64,000 nucleotides of DNA from Aureobasidium sp. EXF-3400 (Eukaryota > Ascomycota > Dothideomycetes > Dothideales > Saccotheciaceae), in the NCBI GenBank assembly GCA_024195585.1, contig SWBL01000223.1:1-64000 (forward strand), read 5' to 3'. Each line of letters opens with the position of its first letter. The stretch's first letter is position 1. A model generated the notes under the pieces. That model saw nothing but the letters and a program-made list of their open reading frames with translations. It was not told where the DNA came from and ran no database searches. The translations under genes and the position numbers were made by a program. This document shows, piece by piece, positions 1 through 11,229 of this stretch.

Positions 1-2
1 TT

Positions 3-98
3 GGTCAGATGGCCGAGTGGTTATGGCGCTAGTTTCAGGCTCACCTGAAATGAGTTTACTAGTGAGAAATCGCGTGGGTTCGAATCCCACTCTGATCA
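3..98 (+). tRNA. tRNA-Leu (anticodon CAG) with 17-nt intron
   Basis: The acceptor stem is 3-9 paired with 91-97 (one G-U), with A98 as discriminator. The D-stem is 12-14/25-27, the anticodon stem 29-33/58-62 and the T-stem 74-78/86-90, with the TTCGAAT loop (B box). The anticodon CAG is at 36-38. The anticodon stem closes only if 40-56 is removed, an intron one base 3' of the anticodon as is usual for eukaryotic nuclear tRNAs. Within that intron CCTGAA (44-49) is the exact complement of the anticodon-loop bases 34-39, the classic anticodon-intron helix seen by the tRNA splicing endonuclease. The 11-base variable arm (63-73) marks a class II tRNA, here leucine. It implies that CTG is read as leucine. 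Confidence 0.95.
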
Positions 99-104
99 TT
101 ATCC

Positions 105-113
105 TTTTGTTTT
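105..113 (+). terminator. RNA polymerase III T-tract terminator
   Basis: Two TTTT runs (105-108 and 110-113) begin 7 bases after the mature end of the tRNA-Leu gene, which is where Pol III termination is expected. Confidence 0.7.
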
Positions 114-435
114 GCCCTATTCTAGCATGCTCTGCTATACTGGGCGGTTGGGAAACATACAATTTTGTTTTTGGTTGTGAAGATTTTTGGTGGGGGAGCC
201 GTGCGAAGCCTCGAAATTTTGGCCGAGAATTTGAGCGTCCAAGACGAGCTCATCTCCCTAGAATAGAAACCGGGCGAGACTCTTTTCAGGATTTGTGAGA
301 ACAGAGGAGCAAACATGATTGAACATACACTCAGGTAAACGAGCTTAGACAGAGGTCTACCAGCAGGCAAAGGGTCTAAACAAGAGATATGTTTATGATG
401 AGATGCAGTATCCAGGTGGTGCATCTTAAAAACCA
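114..435. other. Intergenic, tRNA-Leu to DLH-like gene
   Basis: This is the 3' flank shared by the tRNA and the minus-strand gene that ends at 436. The short open frames have no coding character. I see no repeat or RNA fold of note. Confidence 0.6.
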
Positions 436-1740
436 CTACCAATCACTAATCAACTCATTAATCCTCCGACTGCCTCCTCTGACCGCCGCCCTAGCACTCT
501 CAGCACCAATAACCGGTAACTTCTCCACTCCCTTTTCTTTAAACTTATCCGGCACCAAATTCGGATCCAACAATCCCACTTGCATCAAAACACTAGCTTG
601 ATCCCAGTAAACCTTTTCACTGTACAATTTTCCAGCTTTGATGCATACAATAGACACAATCACAACTTCAATCCTGCGATTCGTAGCCGGAACACCTGGG
701 AGCAGCCAGGGAATGACTTTGTTGTGGTTGAAGGAGAGGGAGAGTTCGTCGACTACGCGGTCGGTGCCTACGGTGCGGGAAAGGACTTTACAGTTTAGTG
801 ATGTTGGTGAGGGTTGGAAGAATTCGGAGTAAAAGTCGCCGAGGTCTTCTTCGTGGAAGGCTCCTGTGAGAGAGGGTACGTGGAGGACTGCTGGGTTGTC
901 GCTGGTCAGGCCGAGGGCTTTTTGTATGTTGCCTTTTCGCGCGTCTGGGCTATGTCAGCTCTTTCGCAATGATGAGTGTGGAAGTCGCTCAGAGACATAC
1001 GGTCTAATTGTTCATCTCTTATCCTCTCGATGTCGGAGGCTATCCGTAATGCCTTCCTCACAACACCCAAACTCCTGCTCCAAGCCAGTCCGGCAGCAGC
1101 AGCATCGTATTCATCCAGATCACTCTCTGCGAAACCTTCCTCGACGCCAGGATACTTGTATGCCTGGAAGCTCAACTTCAACTCTCCACCCAAGCCTGCT
1201 CCATTTCCTGTCCTCTTGTCGATGATCTTCTTTTTGCCTTGTATGCCGAGCACTTCTGGCGTGCGGATGATCTTGACCATGTCGCCCACTAGGTGCACCA
1301 GAACGGTTGTATGCATGGGGTATGTTGTCTGTTGCGGATCCGGGAGTCTGGACGGGTAGTATGCGATTAAAGCGGCTAGACGGGGTGTAGATTTGACGTA
1401 GGCCTCGAGGCAGGTGCTCGCTGCGTCTCCGAATGCTGCAAGGACATTTAGTCAGCGACACTTCCGAGCCGATCGAGACGAGATAGAGACAAAACGAACC
1501 TACTATGGCATATTGATCGTTCAATCCCAGTTCTTGGTCAGGAGCCGCATGCATCCTATCGACGTACTCTCTTCCTCCATCGCCATAAGGCACATATATC
1601 GTGACGAAGCCTTCTCCTTCCCAAGCAGCGATCGTCTCTTCGTCAAAGTCGTCCGTCTCGGCAGTGAGGAAAATATACGGTGTCTTGCTGACATTGAGGT
1701 ATTTGAGGAAGGGCTCGCCCCCATCTATTCTTGCTGTCAT
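436..1740 (-). CDS. Dienelactone hydrolase-like / SnoaL-like fusion protein
   Basis: Three exons: 1740-1500, 1435-1001 and 944-436, giving 394 aa. The second intron starts GTATGT and its branch site GCTGAC lies close to the CAG acceptor. Reading through it instead hits a stop at 906. Residues ~1-235 resemble the alpha/beta-hydrolase fold of the dienelactone hydrolase family, and the C-terminal ~150 residues resemble a SnoaL/NTF2-like cone domain (the stretch reading YWDQASVL is typical). This is a two-domain layout I recall from fungal proteins annotated as carboxymethylenebutenolidase. The usual nucleophile elbow G-x-C/S-x-G reads AFGDAAS, and the usual catalytic HGF reads EGF, so the hydrolase half may be inactive. 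Substrate unknown. Confidence 0.75.
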
Positions 1741-2333
1741 TGTCGCTGGAGGGTCTGTGTATGGGTGTATGTGGTTTGGAGAAAGAATGGAGGAGGCAGG
1801 GTCTACGTAACTTCACGCTTTCTGGTGCCCTGCCTTGTTTTTTGTACAAACCATGGAGATGGGCTTCGACGTAGAAGGCTCTACCTTGGTCTCGCTCTTG
1901 CGGTTTTCGCAGCGGTTAGATACACGACAACTACTGCACTTACCTCTTCTCGCTCTCCTACTACCTCGAGACAATGACCTGCGAGTCGTGAAATACAGAA
2001 ACAGGGAGGCAGGCGCGTGGCAGGTTCGTGACGTCGATGCGCATCTTCCGTCAGCTCCAAAAACTCCGTTATCTCCGTGATTGACATCATCCAAATGTCG
2101 AGCATAGCACCCTGGCCGCGATATCTTGGAGCTGTCGACAACGGTGTCGACTGAAAAAGACGAAGCAATGGTCGGGGAAAGTGAAGCTTGCATGGAAAGA
2201 ATATGGGTACACTGTGTGAATATAAAAAGGTTGGCTAGACACATCATGAAACCGTAAATCTCAGGAATACCATTGAGCTTAGGAAATACCATGTGAACCA
2301 AGCAATGATACAGCATCCATGCAACGTACATTC
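1741..2333. other. Intergenic, promoter of DLH-like gene and 3' flank of permease
   Basis: This holds the upstream region of the DLH/SnoaL gene and the 3' end region of the AAAP permease gene, both on the minus strand. The open frames present (for example 1813-2352 minus) are full of rare residue runs and match no family I know. No other feature seen. Confidence 0.5.
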
Positions 2334-4437
2334 TCAGACAGGGCCGACACAACTGAAAGCCGTCGACGAACCCGAAGCATACGCATCAATCATAGACTTG
2401 ACAGAAGAATAGGTTCCCAGAACACAAGTCACCAAAGCCCCAAGGAAGAAGACGACATTCCAAAGTTTGATGTACCACCTGCGAGCAAAGAAGCCACGGA
2501 TCCATCTTTTCATGCCACGGTCATGTCGTACTGTCTCACCAGTGGCTGGATTGAAGCCTTCACCTTGCTCAGGGCGGATTGCATCATACTGGACTTGCAC
2601 TCCCACCATGAGGAGGGGCGGGAAAGTGTATGTAAACTGGAGGATGCAAAGGGCGGCCACGAGGCCGGAGAGCGCGCTGACATCTTGTTAGACGAGAGTC
2701 TGAGATAGATTGAGGTCGAGAGTTACCTGAACTGAGGAATAGCCGCGGCAAGGAGGAACGCGATGCCCCAGTAGATGGGAACAATGCCTGCCCAGGCGAG
2801 CTTTCCAGCTCTTGTAGCGAGTTCTGGCAGACCTAGAAGTTCCTGGAAAATGTTCTGATACATAACTTTGATTCCAATGTTGCCATATAATCCGGCAGCT
2901 ATAAGAGCCGTCACAAAGGCGAGGATGTTGCCTGCGGTCAAGGCTGCGTGAGGAAACATTCCCTGGTTCAATCGGTCAGTAGGATTGCATCATTCCTTGT
3001 GTCAATACCATCATACCTGTTGAGCTGGATTGATAGTGTACTGGCCCTGGTAAGAATACACGAAGACACCAAAGAATAGATAGACGACATAGATGAAAGT
3101 CTCTGCGATGACCAAAGCTTTCCAGAAGTCGAAAGGGCGTCTCATTTCTGACATAAATTCGCAGTACAGCATGGCACCGCCATAGGAGTAAACAGCTTGC
3201 ATCAAGCCTACGACTTGACCGCTGAATTCGACTGTCGCTGGTGGGCCTGCAGTGGTCATCACCGGAGGCGCGGGTGGACCAACCGGCACTCCATTAGATT
3301 TGGAAGCGGCTTCATAGTTTGGGTGTGAGTGGGTCACGACCGCCATTGTGAGGATCATGACCGTTACGTTGAGCCAGACGGCGCAGTTGGCGATCCAGCC
3401 GTATTTCTGCAGGGTGCGAACTTGACCAAGCACGAATCCACATGCTAATAAACATATTAGATTATGTCTTGGGTGCCGATGAATTCCAACTCACCTGTCC
3501 AGATAATACAACACTAAGAAGAGAATTGTTAGCTCATCTCGAGGTCTATGGCACATGATATTGAGCAATCATCTATCATATTGCACTTACCACAATGTAG
3601 CAACTGGTCTATGTTAGCCCTAGTCATAAACATTCGAGGTTCAGAACTTACATATTTGAATTGATCTGATAAAGTCCCTGTCCATTCTGGATAATGATGA
3701 CTCCCACATTGAAGATGAGTTGAATTGCTTGCAGGATGTTTACCAAGTGGCGCACGACTTGACCATAGGCTCTGAACGCAATGTCGCCAAAGGTTTTCAT
3801 AGGATATTGGTCGGAATCAAGCTTCAAGAACATTTGCCATATTTGCCAGCCGGTGTAGCCCGCTAGAGCTCCGAAGATGGTGTACAGGACGATACCTGGA
3901 CCATAACCCAGCTGGGCTAGAGCCCACCTAAAACACAGTCAACTGACGTATCTCGATATCCGATCGCGCAAATCGAACATACGGCACAGAGTAAGGACCC
4001 AGAACGTCTGTGGTGATGAGATAGAAGATAGATCCCCAAGTTGCTGTCCTTGCAGCTCTGGAAGCCTGTATCCACTCTTCCTCTGTTACGGCAGCTGGTC
4101 TGCTAATTGCAGGAGCTTCAGAGTCGCTAGTCTTCTCATCGGCAGCAGCATTCAATCCTTTATTGGAGTGTCCTGACTTGGCGGGATCAGAACCAGTGAT
4201 GGTCGAGGAAACAGCATCCTTTTTGCCGAAGTTCAAGAATTTCCTGGCTGGAGTTTTGACAGTTGGTATGCCCCTCTGCTGTTCACGAGTGATTTTGGCC
4301 CAGTAGAAGTACTCTTCAATAGTCACTGAGGGGTCATGTAGATTCCGCAGTGCCGGTGTTAGAAGTTCCGCTATGCCAGGGCCAGAGGCACTCATTCTCG
4401 GGTCGCCTTCCAGCGTTAGGGCTGCAGGTTGTGCCAT
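2334..4437 (-). CDS. AAAP-family amino acid permease
   Basis: Seven exons: 4437-3983, 3927-3652, 3603-3591 (13 nt), 3513-3495 (19 nt), 3444-3017, 2962-2727 and 2676-2334, giving 589 aa. Residues ~1-140 are a hydrophilic cytosolic N-terminus with a YFYWAKI-like stretch common in fungal members. The rest is the Aa_trans domain with about 11 membrane segments, including the conserved GQVRTLQKYG loop after exon 5 begins. The two microexons restore the helix between NGQGLYQIN and FVLGQVR; without them the frame stops at once. Family knowledge: proton-coupled uptake or vacuolar exchange of neutral or aromatic amino acids. Substrate and membrane cannot be read from the sequence. HGATAR-type sites and one CACGTG lie upstream of the start. 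Confidence 0.9.
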
Positions 4438-5504
4438 TGTTGTTGACTGGTAGTCTAGAGAACCGACCAGATGCTTGAGCTGGTGAGATATGATCGGGCA
4501 ATGCGATCAATTTAAGTGATGCGCCAAGATCCGCGTCACAGACTCACGTGGATGGAGAGTGGTGTGTATATCGATCCGTATCTTTATTGGGCAAGGGGTG
4601 TTGCGAGATAGCGGCAGCCCCGGGTACAAGAGATTAGCACAAATGAACGAAGGCTTGCCGGTTTGGCCAATAATAGGAGTGAGGGAAATGTCGACTTGAG
4701 CATCCTTTGATGCAGTGATAGGCGGGAAACTTGCATCCAAGACGGACGATGACCCGGTGGCAGCATTGGCATGATGTTTGCAGCTTCCTTCGATCTTCGG
4801 ACCTAGCTCTTTGAGGCAGGTGCCTTTCACGATAGAATCTCTACGGTGTGCACTGCACACAGGTGACTGCGCGACTGTTTTGCTGTTCCTTCGCCTGCGG
4901 CATCTAGATTATGCAGCCTTCTGCGAAGCTTGCAGCAGCTTTGCTAGACGCCGCACGGAGGCCTTTCTCTCCTTGCGTAGAACGAAACACCAGAGGCATG
5001 CACGACGAAGGAACAAATCAACAGCTCGCCGAATTGCATCTTAGAAGCCAAGCTTGAACAAGCAACGCCACAAAAGTCTTGTATTTGGTCAGTTTGATGT
5101 CAGCGACCAAAGGCGCCATCGATGAGCGTGCGTGTGTACCGTTGGCGTGTGATCAGATCATCAGAAACACCCCGAGGCGCCGTGGCATGTGGCTGGTCAA
5201 TCGGATCCTCCGTTCGGTTCAGCAGCTTCGAAGATAAGCCAACAAATACGACTTGGTTGTGTGGTTGGCAAAAGACAAGGTCAGAAGAGCTCGGAAATAT
5301 ACAAGTCGCTGCTGTGGAGACAATCGATTTTCGCGACACCTCGCACAACACTGAGTTGAGAAGGAGACGATCCTTAGATGCTCTAAACTAAAATTACAGA
5401 CGAATCATCGCTACCAACTCCAAGTCTGGATAACGCCTCCAACAGTATCTACAGAATAAAATTACAAGATATGCATAAGGGAACCGAGAGGATCACCATT
5501 CATC
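4438..5504. other. Permease promoter region
   Basis: Upstream region of the AAAP permease, also holding the 3' flank of FMP25. Three HGATAR motifs occur at 4606-4611, 4716-4721 and 4830-4835, and a CACGTG at 4545-4550. No coding frame is convincing on either strand. Confidence 0.5.
4545..4550. promoter_or_regulatory. CACGTG E-box upstream of permease
   Basis: A palindromic CACGTG 108 bp upstream of the permease start codon. This is the core site of fungal bHLH factors. It is a six-base match only, so chance is a real alternative. Confidence 0.25.
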
Positions 5505-7274
5505 TTACACTCCAGAGTAGATGGCGGTGCAGTCCCTGCCGCACTCTACACGCTGCTCCATGCTGACCTTTCTGCCGTCAGCGAGACGGACGGTGCTTCT
5601 CGGTGTGATTTGGAATCTGTGCTCCTCCTTGCCTCTGAGCTTACGTTCTGCAGCTTGATCAAGAGGTTGGATGTAGGTGGGAGTGTTGATGTTGTTTCTC
5701 TTGCCAGTTCCCAATTGGTAGTGCTCGTTACCACCCCAGAAGACGATGTCTCTACCCCACCAGGTTTCTCCATCTGTGTTCAAAGCTCCAGTGTGAGCGA
5801 CGTTGTCCATAACAGCGGCCACATGCTTGTTACCAGCACTGATGCTAGCAAGTCTGATGGGAATGACGGCGTTGGCGGTCTCGTCGTACTCGAACAGCGA
5901 CGACAAGGCTGGGATCTTAGCGGGAGTTCCTTGGACGTGAGTCCAGCGGCTGTTTCCAAGAGAGCCGTAGATGCCAGCACCGCATGCGAAAGTATCAGCA
6001 GAAACCCTACCCACGCGTCTGTTGTCTGAATTACGGGATGCCACCTGTGTAGCATCTACGGTCAGGAAAGAATTAGCACCACCAGCGGCTACAGATGTGA
6101 CTACAGGGACTTGTGATGATCCAGCGTACAGCTTCTGAAGGGGCAACAGAGCTGGAGTGTCGACCACAGCAGACTCAGTGTTGTAGTCGAAGCCCAACTG
6201 TCCAGAAGTGTTGTTACCGAAGGCAAAGACGCGACCATCAGCGTCAGCTACAATGCTGTGGTAATCACCACATGCAATTTTGGAGATGTTGAAACCTCTG
6301 AGAGTGGTCAACTCATGGGGCTGGTAGTAAGGACCAGTGGGCTTGTTGTCCCAAGATATGCCTGGAACACCAAGCTGGCCTCTGGTAGGGAAAGAATCAG
6401 TTGCAGATGCCATGGAGAAGAGACGGCCCTTGGAGGTGAGCAGCAAGGCGTGTTCCAAGCCACTGTCAATGGACGAAATTCTTTCGCTGTAGCTCATATC
6501 TGACGGGGTAATGGTGCGGTAGCTGATGGGAGAGGTGGAGGACCAGAAGGGAATCCAGGAGCTCTCGCTAGGCTTTGTGCCTGCAGTCTGGTCAGCAGCA
6601 GAGACTGGCAGAGAGTAGACTCTTCCGGAAGATGACAAGCCCAGAATGCGGTCTTTGGAAATTGCCAGCGACACCAGATTCTTGCCCTTGAGAGTGACTG
6701 TAGGTTGGGTCGTCTCGGTTGAGTAGTCAACACCCCACTGCAACAAGTTTCCTTGTTCGTCTATAGCGGCACCAAAGTTCTTGTCCAGCTTAATGTCCCG
6801 GAGCAGTTTTCCGTCGAAGAAGGTGATACGGCGAGGAGTCTTGATGTATGAAGCATCAGAATCAGGAGCAACGACCTTGCCGGCATTGGAACCGCAGGCG
6901 TAGACACCGGGATTCTCCCATGACTTTCTGACCTGCAGATGCTGAGAGCTGGCCAGGTCTCTGTCCTCGTCTTTGTTGGCGCCACGCTTGCGCCTCTTCT
7001 CGAATTGAATGTCTGGTTGCTCGGCAGGCGGGGCTTCGGCGTGTGCTGAGTTGAGGAGGCGACCATCGTTGAGGTAGTATTGTGAGACGGTGGCGATACC
7101 TGCAGCAGCAGTGACGAAAGCCAATGATGTGAGGAAATGTTGCTGTCGTCTTGCGGCGTAGGCGGGGGCGGAAAGGACTCTGGTCTGGCTTCGCGATTGC
7201 ATCGAAGCTCGAGTTGAAGCCGCTCGGGCTGATGGGAGGGCACCCAGCTTGGGGATACTGGTCTTGGGAATCAT
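5505..7274 (-). CDS. FMP25: Mitochondrial RCC1-repeat protein Fmp25
   Basis: Single exon, 589 aa from the ATG at 7274; the frame is open further up but has no earlier ATG. The N-terminus is rich in Arg, Ser and Ala with no acids for ~45 residues, a mitochondrial presequence. One membrane segment follows at about residues 47-68. The rest is a beta-propeller of RCC1 repeats: CGSNAG, CGDYHSIV, AFGNNTSGQLG, SAGNKHVAAV and FWGGNEHYQLGTG mark the blades. Family knowledge: yeast Fmp25 is an inner-membrane protein needed for assembly of respiratory complex III. The length and the presequence-TM-propeller order agree. The gene is divergent from COG3. Confidence 0.88.
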   Translation of the reverse strand: MIPKTSIPKLGALPSARAASTRASMQSRSQTRVLSAPAYAARRQQHFLTSLAFVTAAAGIATVSQYYLNDGRLLNSAHAEAPPAEQPDIQFEKRRKRGANKDEDRDLASSQHLQVRKSWENPGVYACGSNAGKVVAPDSDASYIKTPRRITFFDGKLLRDIKLDKNFGAAIDEQGNLLQWGVDYSTETTQPTVTLKGKNLVSLAISKDRILGLSSSGRVYSLPVSAADQTAGTKPSESSWIPFWSSTSPISYRTITPSDMSYSERISSIDSGLEHALLLTSKGRLFSMASATDSFPTRGQLGVPGISWDNKPTGPYYQPHELTTLRGFNISKIACGDYHSIVADADGRVFAFGNNTSGQLGFDYNTESAVVDTPALLPLQKLYAGSSQVPVVTSVAAGGANSFLTVDATQVASRNSDNRRVGRVSADTFACGAGIYGSLGNSRWTHVQGTPAKIPALSSLFEYDETANAVIPIRLASISAGNKHVAAVMDNVAHTGALNTDGETWWGRDIVFWGGNEHYQLGTGKRNNINTPTYIQPLDQAAERKLRGKEEHRFQITPRSTVRLADGRKVSMEQRVECGRDCTAIYSGV

Positions 7275-7595
7275 GCCGAACGGTGGTAGGATGAACAATT
7301 ACTGGGCTCGAGCAAGACCTCAGGTCGCAGAAGAAAGAGTCTCGACAATCGACCTGTCAGCTGCTTGGCTTCGATTGGCCAGACGAGTCCTCTCCGTCAT
7401 CATTTCGATCCATGCACGAGCCACGCGATTGCGGGCCCTCAGGGACTTTCGGTCAGATCGGCCCGAGCCTCACGATAAGCGCCGCTATCGACACAGCCAA
7501 GCCCGCCGACTCCAGAGTCTCCGTATGGGCCACGGGTGTTGTTTAATGACAGACAGCGACAGGTCGTCAATTGTCTATACCCTCTCCCGCCCAAG
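7275..7595. promoter_or_regulatory. Shared divergent promoter FMP25/COG3
   Basis: These 321 bp separate the two start codons. An ATTGG (7374-7378), the complement of CCAAT, sits 100 bp upstream of the FMP25 start, a likely place for the HAP/CBC complex, which often serves respiratory genes. No other element seen. Confidence 0.5.
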
Positions 7596-10284
7596 ATGAT
7601 GGACAGCGACTGGTACGCATCGCTTGTGCCGGCCAGCACTCCGACGTCGTCTGAAAAGGCGGCGGGCCATCGGCGGCGAGCGTCCCTCCTGCAACAGCCA
7701 CATGTAAGCTGCTCTTGCAATATGCCATGGTACGTTGGCCGAGCCCTCGGCTGATGGTGTACAGGAAGCGACCCAGGCTGATGATGCTTCAGGCCAACTG
7801 TCCGCCCTCGCTGAAGAAGACGACAATTCGCTGAAGAAAGGCCCCCCACAAGCCACTCTTGTCAGGAGAGCCAACTCCTACACTCGTCTCCACGCCGCTG
7901 CCGAACACGATGCCAACACCACCCGCCCGTCTGCACTCCCGCGCAAGAATAGTCTGTCGTCGGCCCACAAGCCCAAGAATCTCCTGCAGACCACCCTCGA
8001 CTTCGCGAACTGGTACGATGCTCTGGAGGAGGACCTCCTGGATGCCAGCCACCATGACTACGAACTATACTACAATCAGCTGAACCTGTCGCAACACCAC
8101 CTCGACTCGCTAATAGAGAGCACCGACGACGCCTTGACTGTGCTGTCCTCTCTGTCCGACTCGTTCAAAGCCGTTGACGACCAGACGACTGCCTTCCATG
8201 CTCAATGCGAGTCTCTTATGACTGAGCAGCGTCGCATTACCCAATTGGCCGACGACATGAACCACAACCTCCAATACTATGCCTACCTCGAACCCATGAC
8301 TCGCAGACTGAATGCTCCTGGCGCTGCCAACCTCGTCCGTGCAAAAGAGTTCCCCGAAATGCTCACTAATCTCGATCAATGCCTGGAGTACATGCAGGCT
8401 CATGTACGTATCGTCAATCTGTCTTGGTGACATCTGCTGATAGCTCTAGCCTACCCACCGAGAAGCCCCTACCTACCGTTCCCGCTATCGTCTGCTGCTC
8501 ACACGCGCCCTTACCCTGATCCGAGTACACTTCACAAACTCCTTACGGGCCCTGGCTGCCGATGCATCACAACGAATCGCCGATCGCCAGCTGAACGACA
8601 CTACTCAAACTGCTCTTCTCTACGCAAAGTTCCGTGTCAGTGCTCCCGAATTAAAACAACTTGGTCTGCAAATACAAAAGCGTGCCGTCCTGCCTGCTGG
8701 TGCCGACCAAGGAGGTGAAGCCGAATACCAAAGTCTTATGAATGAGCTGTATCAGAGCTACTCGGCTACCCGGGGCCGCCTCATGTTCCCTATAATCTCT
8801 CGCAAGCTCACCGAGATGGCTTCGGTCGACAATGCTGTGGGCGACTCAATCGCCTTTGCTAAAACCGCCATAGGCTTCGTCAGAGGCATATGTCTCGATG
8901 AATACGATCTTTGGGGTGACTGGTTTGCTGGAGATGGCGGCGTGTATGAGTTCTTAGAGGCCATGTGCGAGCCTTTGTATGACCATCTCCGCCCTAGAAT
9001 CATTCGCGAGACTCGTATTCCAAAGTTGTGCGAACTTTGTACTTTTATTCAGACTCGCTTCATGGTTGACGAAGAAGACGATGACATGGAGTATCAAACC
9101 CAAAACACTACAAAGAGAAGCCTGGATTTTGCTGCGTTGGTCCGACCTGCACTGGAAGATGCTCAGAGTCGACTCGTCTTCCTTGCTTTGACCGTTCTCA
9201 GGGACGAGATCGAGAACTATCGACCAAAACCTGAAGATCTCGACTATCCATCTCAGGCACGAGGTCCATCAACAACGACTGCTGATGGAAAACGGGTGGC
9301 ACTTTCTGGTCGCAAGAATTCGACCAATACTACTCAAGTCAAATCACCGGGAGAAGAAGACGACGATGTTGATATGTTCGAATCATCCTGGCCTAGCAAC
9401 GAGAAACAGGCCATGGTCTGGTACCCAACTTTGCGCAAAGCGATCTGGCTCCTGAGTCGTATCTACCGACTAGTCAATGTGAGTTGGACAGCACCTAAGC
9501 TGATGATATATGCTGACTCTGAATACCACAGTCCACCGTGTTTGACGATCTGGCACACAATATTGTTCACAGCACAACAGTCTCCCTAGCCTGGGCGGCG
9601 TCCCAGATCTCTACAAAGTCGTCGCCTGCTGACGCCAACCTTTTTCTCATCGCTCACCTGTTAGGACTCAAGCAACAGATCGTGGCGTTCGATATTGAGT
9701 TCATTACACCGGAAGTTACTTTCGACTTCTCCTCAGTGACCAACACATTCTACGAGCTTCGCGAGAGAGGAGGCCTATGGAACCCAGCTAGTTGGGTGAA
9801 GCTCGCGGCCGGAGGATTGATGCCACGGGTGGTGGAAAACATGCTCGATGCTAAAGCAGAACTCGACGGACGACTACGAGCAGTCATCAATGATTTCGTC
9901 AACAGCTTCGTGAGCCCCATCACGACATCACTGGCTTCGCCAAGGAAAGAGCCAGGGTCAAATGCGAGTCATGTCACAGCTGAAGTTCGTACTATTACGC
10001 AAAAGGAGGTGGTATCTCTGAGAGCGAAATTGGACGAGTATATCCAAGACGTACGGACTAGAGAAACACTTGTTGCAGCAGTGCGAGATCAAGTCATCCT
10101 GGCCTACGAGGACTGGATGGACAAGTTGAGCGAGGGAAAAGGCGCAGCCAAGATTGGCAAGGTCAGCAAAAAAGGAAAGGGACGAGAAGACGAAGTGTGG
10201 TCCAGCGAGGTGTTTGCCGAATGGTGCGAAAGAGTGTTTGCCGTGGGACAAGTCACGAGCGACCAGGAGACGATAGAACCATGA
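7596..10284 (+). CDS. COG3: Conserved oligomeric Golgi complex subunit 3
   Basis: Four exons: 7596-7703, 7765-8403, 8450-9478 and 9532-10284, giving 842 aa, close to the yeast and animal proteins. The start is the first ATG of a tandem ATG-ATG. Family hallmarks are the Sec34 helical region in exon 2 (residues ~70-245, with a heptad-rich HHLDSLIE segment) and the RYRLLLTRALTLIRVHF stretch at the start of exon 3. An acidic patch EEDDDVD is near residue 555. Known role: part of lobe A of the COG tether, which captures vesicles for retrograde traffic within the Golgi. It is a peripheral membrane protein with no signal peptide or TM segment. Confidence 0.93.
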
Positions 10285-11229
10285 CCAAAATAGGCGTTGT
10301 GAGGGGTGCAGACCGGACACAAAGGCACAAGAAACATGTCTTAGCGAAGGATGAGGCATGTCGGGGAGAATTCAAGCCACGAAAGGCAGAAAGAAGGATC
10401 GCAGGTTGGAAGCCAGATGTATGCAATCCATATACGATAGACGAGGGGATTCTAAAGCTTGTTCAGCAATGCGCCACAAGACAGCAGATACCAATATCCC
10501 AAGTGAGGTTAGGCGGGTGTATTTGAAGGGACTGGCAAGGGCAAGGGGTCACAGGGCTGTCAACCCCATGTGGCTCGACATCGGAGTCGCCGAAAAACAG
10601 CGGAACGGGCCAACGAGCAAACTGAATGTAGGCGTTGGGTTCCGAATAGGGTTGGAGAACGATCAGTGGCTTGCAGAAAGACCTTGGATGAAGGAGGGGT
10701 ATGACTGAATCGAGGAGCTCTATCGGAGGTGAATCTCGACAAGGCTGGATCGACGAGGGGAAGCAGACGATTGTACAGCAAGTGTGGGCGATGGCTTGTG
10801 GGGAAACGAGGATGGTTCACATCATTCCATGCTTCTCTGTCAGCGAAAGACGACAGCGAAGACGAAAGCCGCCGTTGGTGGCTTCTAGCTTCTCTCCAAG
10901 CAGAGCGCCACATCATCTCCTCCCCAGTCGTGCAGTCAGACATCTTTCTCTCGAAGCGGACTGTCAGAGGAAAGAGTGCAAACGGATAAGGCGGCTGCTT
11001 TTCCCACTTCTTGTATCATCGATATCCACTTTGTTTCGCAGCATCGATATCTAGGCAATTGACGGAAGCGCCAAGTTCCAGCATCGGCAGTCCAAAACGC
11101 GTCAGCGTTCATCGAAACCCCGCGCGATTCAGCAGCTCTTGCTCTTTCCCTTCCGACATCTTCAAGCCTGCGATCGCATCCTAATATCTCAACTCAACGC
11201 GCACTCGACGTCTAGATCGTTGCGCAAAC
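10285..11229. other. Intergenic, COG3 3' flank and metacaspase promoter
   Basis: The last ~100 bp before 11230 are C/T-rich, a usual fungal transcription start context. Open frames on both strands overlap each other and show no family match. Nothing else seen. Confidence 0.5.

Noticed and set aside
906..1316. A separate 136-aa minus-strand gene ending at 906
   Set aside because: The stop at 906 arises from reading through an intron (1000-945) with GTATGT donor and GCTGAC branch; splicing restores a frame to 436 with a SnoaL-like domain.
5505..7298. FMP25 start at 7298
   Set aside because: That codon is TTG. The first ATG is at 7274 and gives a normal mitochondrial presequence.
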